Below the pieces are notes generated by a model. That model made no database searches, was not told where the DNA came from, and saw only the letters and a program-made list of their open reading frames with translations. Below are positions 61,013 to 64,000 of a stretch of DNA of 64,000 nt, piece after piece. Every line of letters starts with the position of its first letter. The stretch's first letter is position 1. This DNA is from Gnetum montanum. Its lineage: Eukaryota; Streptophyta; Gnetopsida; Gnetales; Gnetaceae. The stretch is from assembly GCA_015680685.1 (NCBI GenBank), contig MNCI01002105.1:62001-126000 (forward strand). The letters are read 5' to 3'. The position numbers and the translations under genes are program-made.

Positions 61013-63990
61013 TTAACACAGTAAAATGTGACTAACCTGAGCAGGTCTCACGTTTGTCTTGAAGGGTATTTGATTTAAGCTAAGTCCGAGATGATGCCAG
61101 ACCTCCTCTGCTATGATATCTATCCAACGAATCCTATCTGGCGCAGAATTGGCTACAGAAGCTCTTGCCCTTTCAGCCAGTGTCCACCTTGGCAGCCCCG
61201 GAACATAGGGGATGGCCGTAGCCTCTCCTATGGGAAGGGTCACCTTTGGGTTAGGAGCGTTCGTCATCGTGACTTGTGCCTTAAACCTGCTATAAGCCTT
61301 AGAAGCGTTAATAGCATTTACGAATGCTTCGTACATAAATGCCTCCATAGCGACCTTCTCATATAACTTGCGATGGGCGGCACTCTCTTGTTTATACATA
61401 TACTTGTGGTTTCTTTGGGTTTGCCCCCATTCAAAAATCTTAGTGCTAAGGTCTTTCATATCTTGGCACTTCTGGTCCAGCAGGTCCATTTGCATGTATT
61501 GCTCTATCACCTTGTGGGTAGTCTCGACATGTTGACGCGCAACCATCCAAAACCTGGCATGGTCTATCGTGGTTGTGCACCAGTCCTCATCATTGATTAC
61601 CTGGGCTATGAGGAACTCATTCCTCGACCTGAGATCCGCTACCTTGGACTTCAGGTTGGCCTCACTTTGCTTCGCTCTTTGGGTCCGTTTCCATAACTCT
61701 TCATTCGTACACCGGCACTCCCACAAGGAGCGTGCTGAGAGCAAAGCGCATCTATAGGCCTCGTTGTACACACGACGAGACACTTGAGTTGTTTTCGATG
61801 GGAATGAGGACATGACACGAACCCTCAAAGGTCGTGTTGGGTTCCACTTGAGTCAAGAAGCTATCGTGACATAAAAAACACACTTATCGCATTAGCGTAG
61901 CACAAGTAGCAAACACAAGAAACTTTAGCATAGCACTGCGAGACCAAATAACATCACTACTTACCTGCTTCAAGGTCCACTTGCTGAAGGCGCTTGATCA
62001 TGTCATCAACAACCCCCTGGATAAATGTGAATTTATCAGGGAATTCAGCCCGAGGCTCAGCATGAACCGGAGTGGGTCCCGCAGCATCAGCGGTAGCATT
62101 TGTCGCATAACCAAATACATTAGCAATGACCAAAGCCGAATATGATAAGGCAGACATGTTGCCAAACTCACCAACATCCGACGATGGTCTTTCTTTTGGC
62201 TGACGCAAAATGATGGCGGAGGCCTGGCCGAAAGTTCCTCCTAGGTCCATATGGACCTCCTCTTCACGTGCTGGTGCTTTTCCCTTGAGGAGACCAGTGT
62301 CTTATTTATTCAAGGGGGAATCCTCAATGGGAGAATTCTCCCTAATAACGAGAGCCCCTACCCTAGCCACAGGAGCTCTCCTCTTTGTGACCGGAGCCCC
62401 TCTTGTCAAAACTGGGGCCTCCGTGTCCTTATTTGTCGCTACCAGAGCCCCTCTCGTCAAAATTGGGGCCTCCGCTTCTTTATTCGTTGCCCACGTCTTA
62501 GGGGCCGACACCTCTTCGTCACTTACTTCTCCTTCTTCTCTCTCTTTTGATGGTCAGACACGTTAGCATTAATTCAAAACAAATTAGCCCAAGGTAGATG
62601 CTACACTACGCTACGCTACCTAGCGTAGCATAGTGTAGCAGACCACAACAAAGTTAGCATTGAACAAAAATCACTTACCAACAGGAGGTCGCGTCCTCTG
62701 CAGTTTGAGCCGCAGTCTTCGCCCTTCCTCCTCCTCCACATGTAGGGTTAGGGGAGGCCTCTTCCACTGCAACATGCTAGCAACCGTTTCAGCTATAAAA
62801 TGCTCATCCTGTGATACACTACCGTCCACGGCGAGGGGCCTCTCTCCTACATTATCCTGGCCTCAAACGTTATGAGCCACTTGATCCTTAGTCGTTACGG
62901 AAAATGACTCCCCAACTACATCTGGGGGATCCTGGGCTTGGATGGTCCAGAGGACCTGGCAAATCCAAGGTTTGGAAATCTAGTTGCGATTCCGCAAAAC
63001 CTAGTTTCCTCTCTCTCGAACCACCAGGAATTCCGCGAAGCGCTTAAGGCAACCTATATAAAAGGTGTAGTGGATGTTGGATCAGGCCTCCGTCTTCTCA
63101 CAGTGTCCCAAGATCTTGGCCTGCAAGCCTTTGCACAGGGACTCGGCCCAGTTGTAGCGAGTCCCCTCCTCCATGACCTTGCGCATGATCCATGCTTGCT
63201 CAAGTCCCATGACCTTCCCTTGGGTGAGTAGTTGGGGGAATGCGCGAGCACAAAAAATAGGATAGAACTCCTTAATGGGTCCTTCCTTGAGCTTCTCCAT
63301 GGGGAGCCCCTTACGCTCTTTGGTAAGCCCTAGCCACTCTTCGAGGTCCTTCTTCTCAAGGATCAAGTCCATCCTAGATTTTGACCCCACCTGAATGCCT
63401 TCAGCAGGGATGTCGAACAGATCCACAAACAACTGGTCATTGATGTCAATGATCACCCGCACGCCATGCATGCTCAGGCGAAAATGGCCCACCTTGTCAA
63501 AAAAGCACCCGATCAAGGTGAGTATCTCGGTCGCGGGAATGTTCGGATTTGGGGCCAAGAATAAATCCATAAGCCCCACCTTCTTGATGTTCTAAAGAAG
63601 GGCGTCCGAAGCCCTGGTGTTCAACCAGTGTTGGCTCCTCGCTACTTTCCCATTCTTGAAGTAGATGTTCGCTCCTTGAGCCCCAGTGGCTATTGTCATC
63701 ACCTCCTTAGGTTCCTTCGCCCCTGCTACAAATTCACAAAACGTTTAGCACAAAGACGCAAGAAATTCAAAATTTACAAAGGCATTCAAATACATACCAA
63801 CTATCGCTCAACCTACCAAAACAGTACGGTAGTGGGAACTCTGGGAGCTCAACCAGAACTTCTTCAACCATGACTAGTTTGAAGGGTTTCATCCACTCCC
63901 TGTCCAACCAGCCCGGCTAAGTAAGTGTGGTATTTGCCTCCACATTGGCAAATCATGCCTACCCATAGGTTCTGGGTGGAAGAGAACTCC
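61013..63990 (-). pseudogene. eORF C: antisense, apparently spliced coiled-coil ORF
   Basis: Minus strand, antisense to gag-protease of the same element; family not recognised. Consecutive coding blocks are separated by good minus-strand splice donors: GTATGT after 63798, GTAAGT after 62679, GTAAGT after 61965 and GTTAGT after 61037. Blocks: 63990-63798 (EEVLVELPEFPLPY); 63725-62679 (FYPIFCARAFPQLL, LEQAWIMRKVMEEG and later YIGCLKRFAEFLVV); 62540-62300 with a duplicated EAPxLTRGA unit; 62250-61965; and 61828-61038, a 250-residue Glu/Arg-rich coiled-coil block. Stops occur in the second block (near 63596 and 63082). Acceptors are less clear, except TTTGTAG before 63725. Antisense extra ORFs downstream of pol are known in some Tat elements. 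Distant relation to eORF B is possible but not shown. Confidence 0.5.
62599..62640. repeat. 42 bp near-perfect palindrome
   Basis: Arms TGCTACACTACGCTACGCTA and its near-complement meet at 62619. It lies in a proposed intron of eORF C and is built from the same CTACGCTACG motif that clusters in the element's LTR (54437-54530, 54771-54815). Confidence 0.8.
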
Positions 63991-64000
63991 TGTAGGGCTA

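Noticed and set aside
61373-61757. Plus-strand ORFs over eORF C
   Set aside because: Shadows of the longer minus-strand coiled-coil frame.

Overview
This is nuclear DNA of a land plant with a large, repeat-filled genome. The window holds one intact host gene, a six-exon gene for the chloroplast membrane pseudoprotease EGY3, surrounded by decayed LTR retrotransposons and one LINE. One gene in 64 kb, old and stop-ridden retroelements and AT-rich spacers fit a gymnosperm-like or otherwise very large plant genome. The species cannot be named from this sequence.

Layout. 1-1.8 kb: RNase H and integrase remains of a plus-strand Ty3/gypsy element, then a minisatellite, then its probable 3' LTR (about 3.6-5.2 kb). 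5.78-6.63 kb: a solo LTR with a target duplication. 6.9-8.05 kb: an inverted copy of the first LTR. 9.0-11.3 kb: a small LTR element carrying only an unknown coiled-coil reading frame (eORF A). 12.91-31.05 kb: an 18 kb minus-strand Athila-like Ty3/gypsy composite with three LTRs and a perfect ATAAG target duplication at its outer edges. Its right half has gag, protease, reverse transcriptase, RNase H and integrase. Its left half has gag, no pol, and a long unknown ORF (eORF B). 32.8-37.92 kb: a plus-strand L1-type LINE ending in poly(A). 38.5-42.6 kb: EGY3. 42.74-49.35 kb: a complete but inactivated Ty1/copia element starting 129 bp after the EGY3 stop. 49.4-52.2 kb: no gene seen. 52.2-54.16 kb: another small LTR plus eORF (D), cut by the LTR of the next element. 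54.16-64 kb: a plus-strand Ty3/gypsy element with gag and protease but no reverse transcriptase, then tandem repeats and an apparently spliced antisense ORF (eORF C) running off the window.

The most unusual content is the eORF family. B, A and D share motifs (ELNF-x-SF near the N terminus, a central leucine-rich block, a coiled coil, and a PLGT-[TV]-stop C terminus in A and B), yet they sit in at least two unrelated LTR families, always in the sense orientation and without pol beside them. eORF C occupies a comparable place in a third pol-less element but is antisense. I do not recognise the family. Three single-N positions are flanked by exact direct repeats and look like unmerged contig overlaps, not biology.
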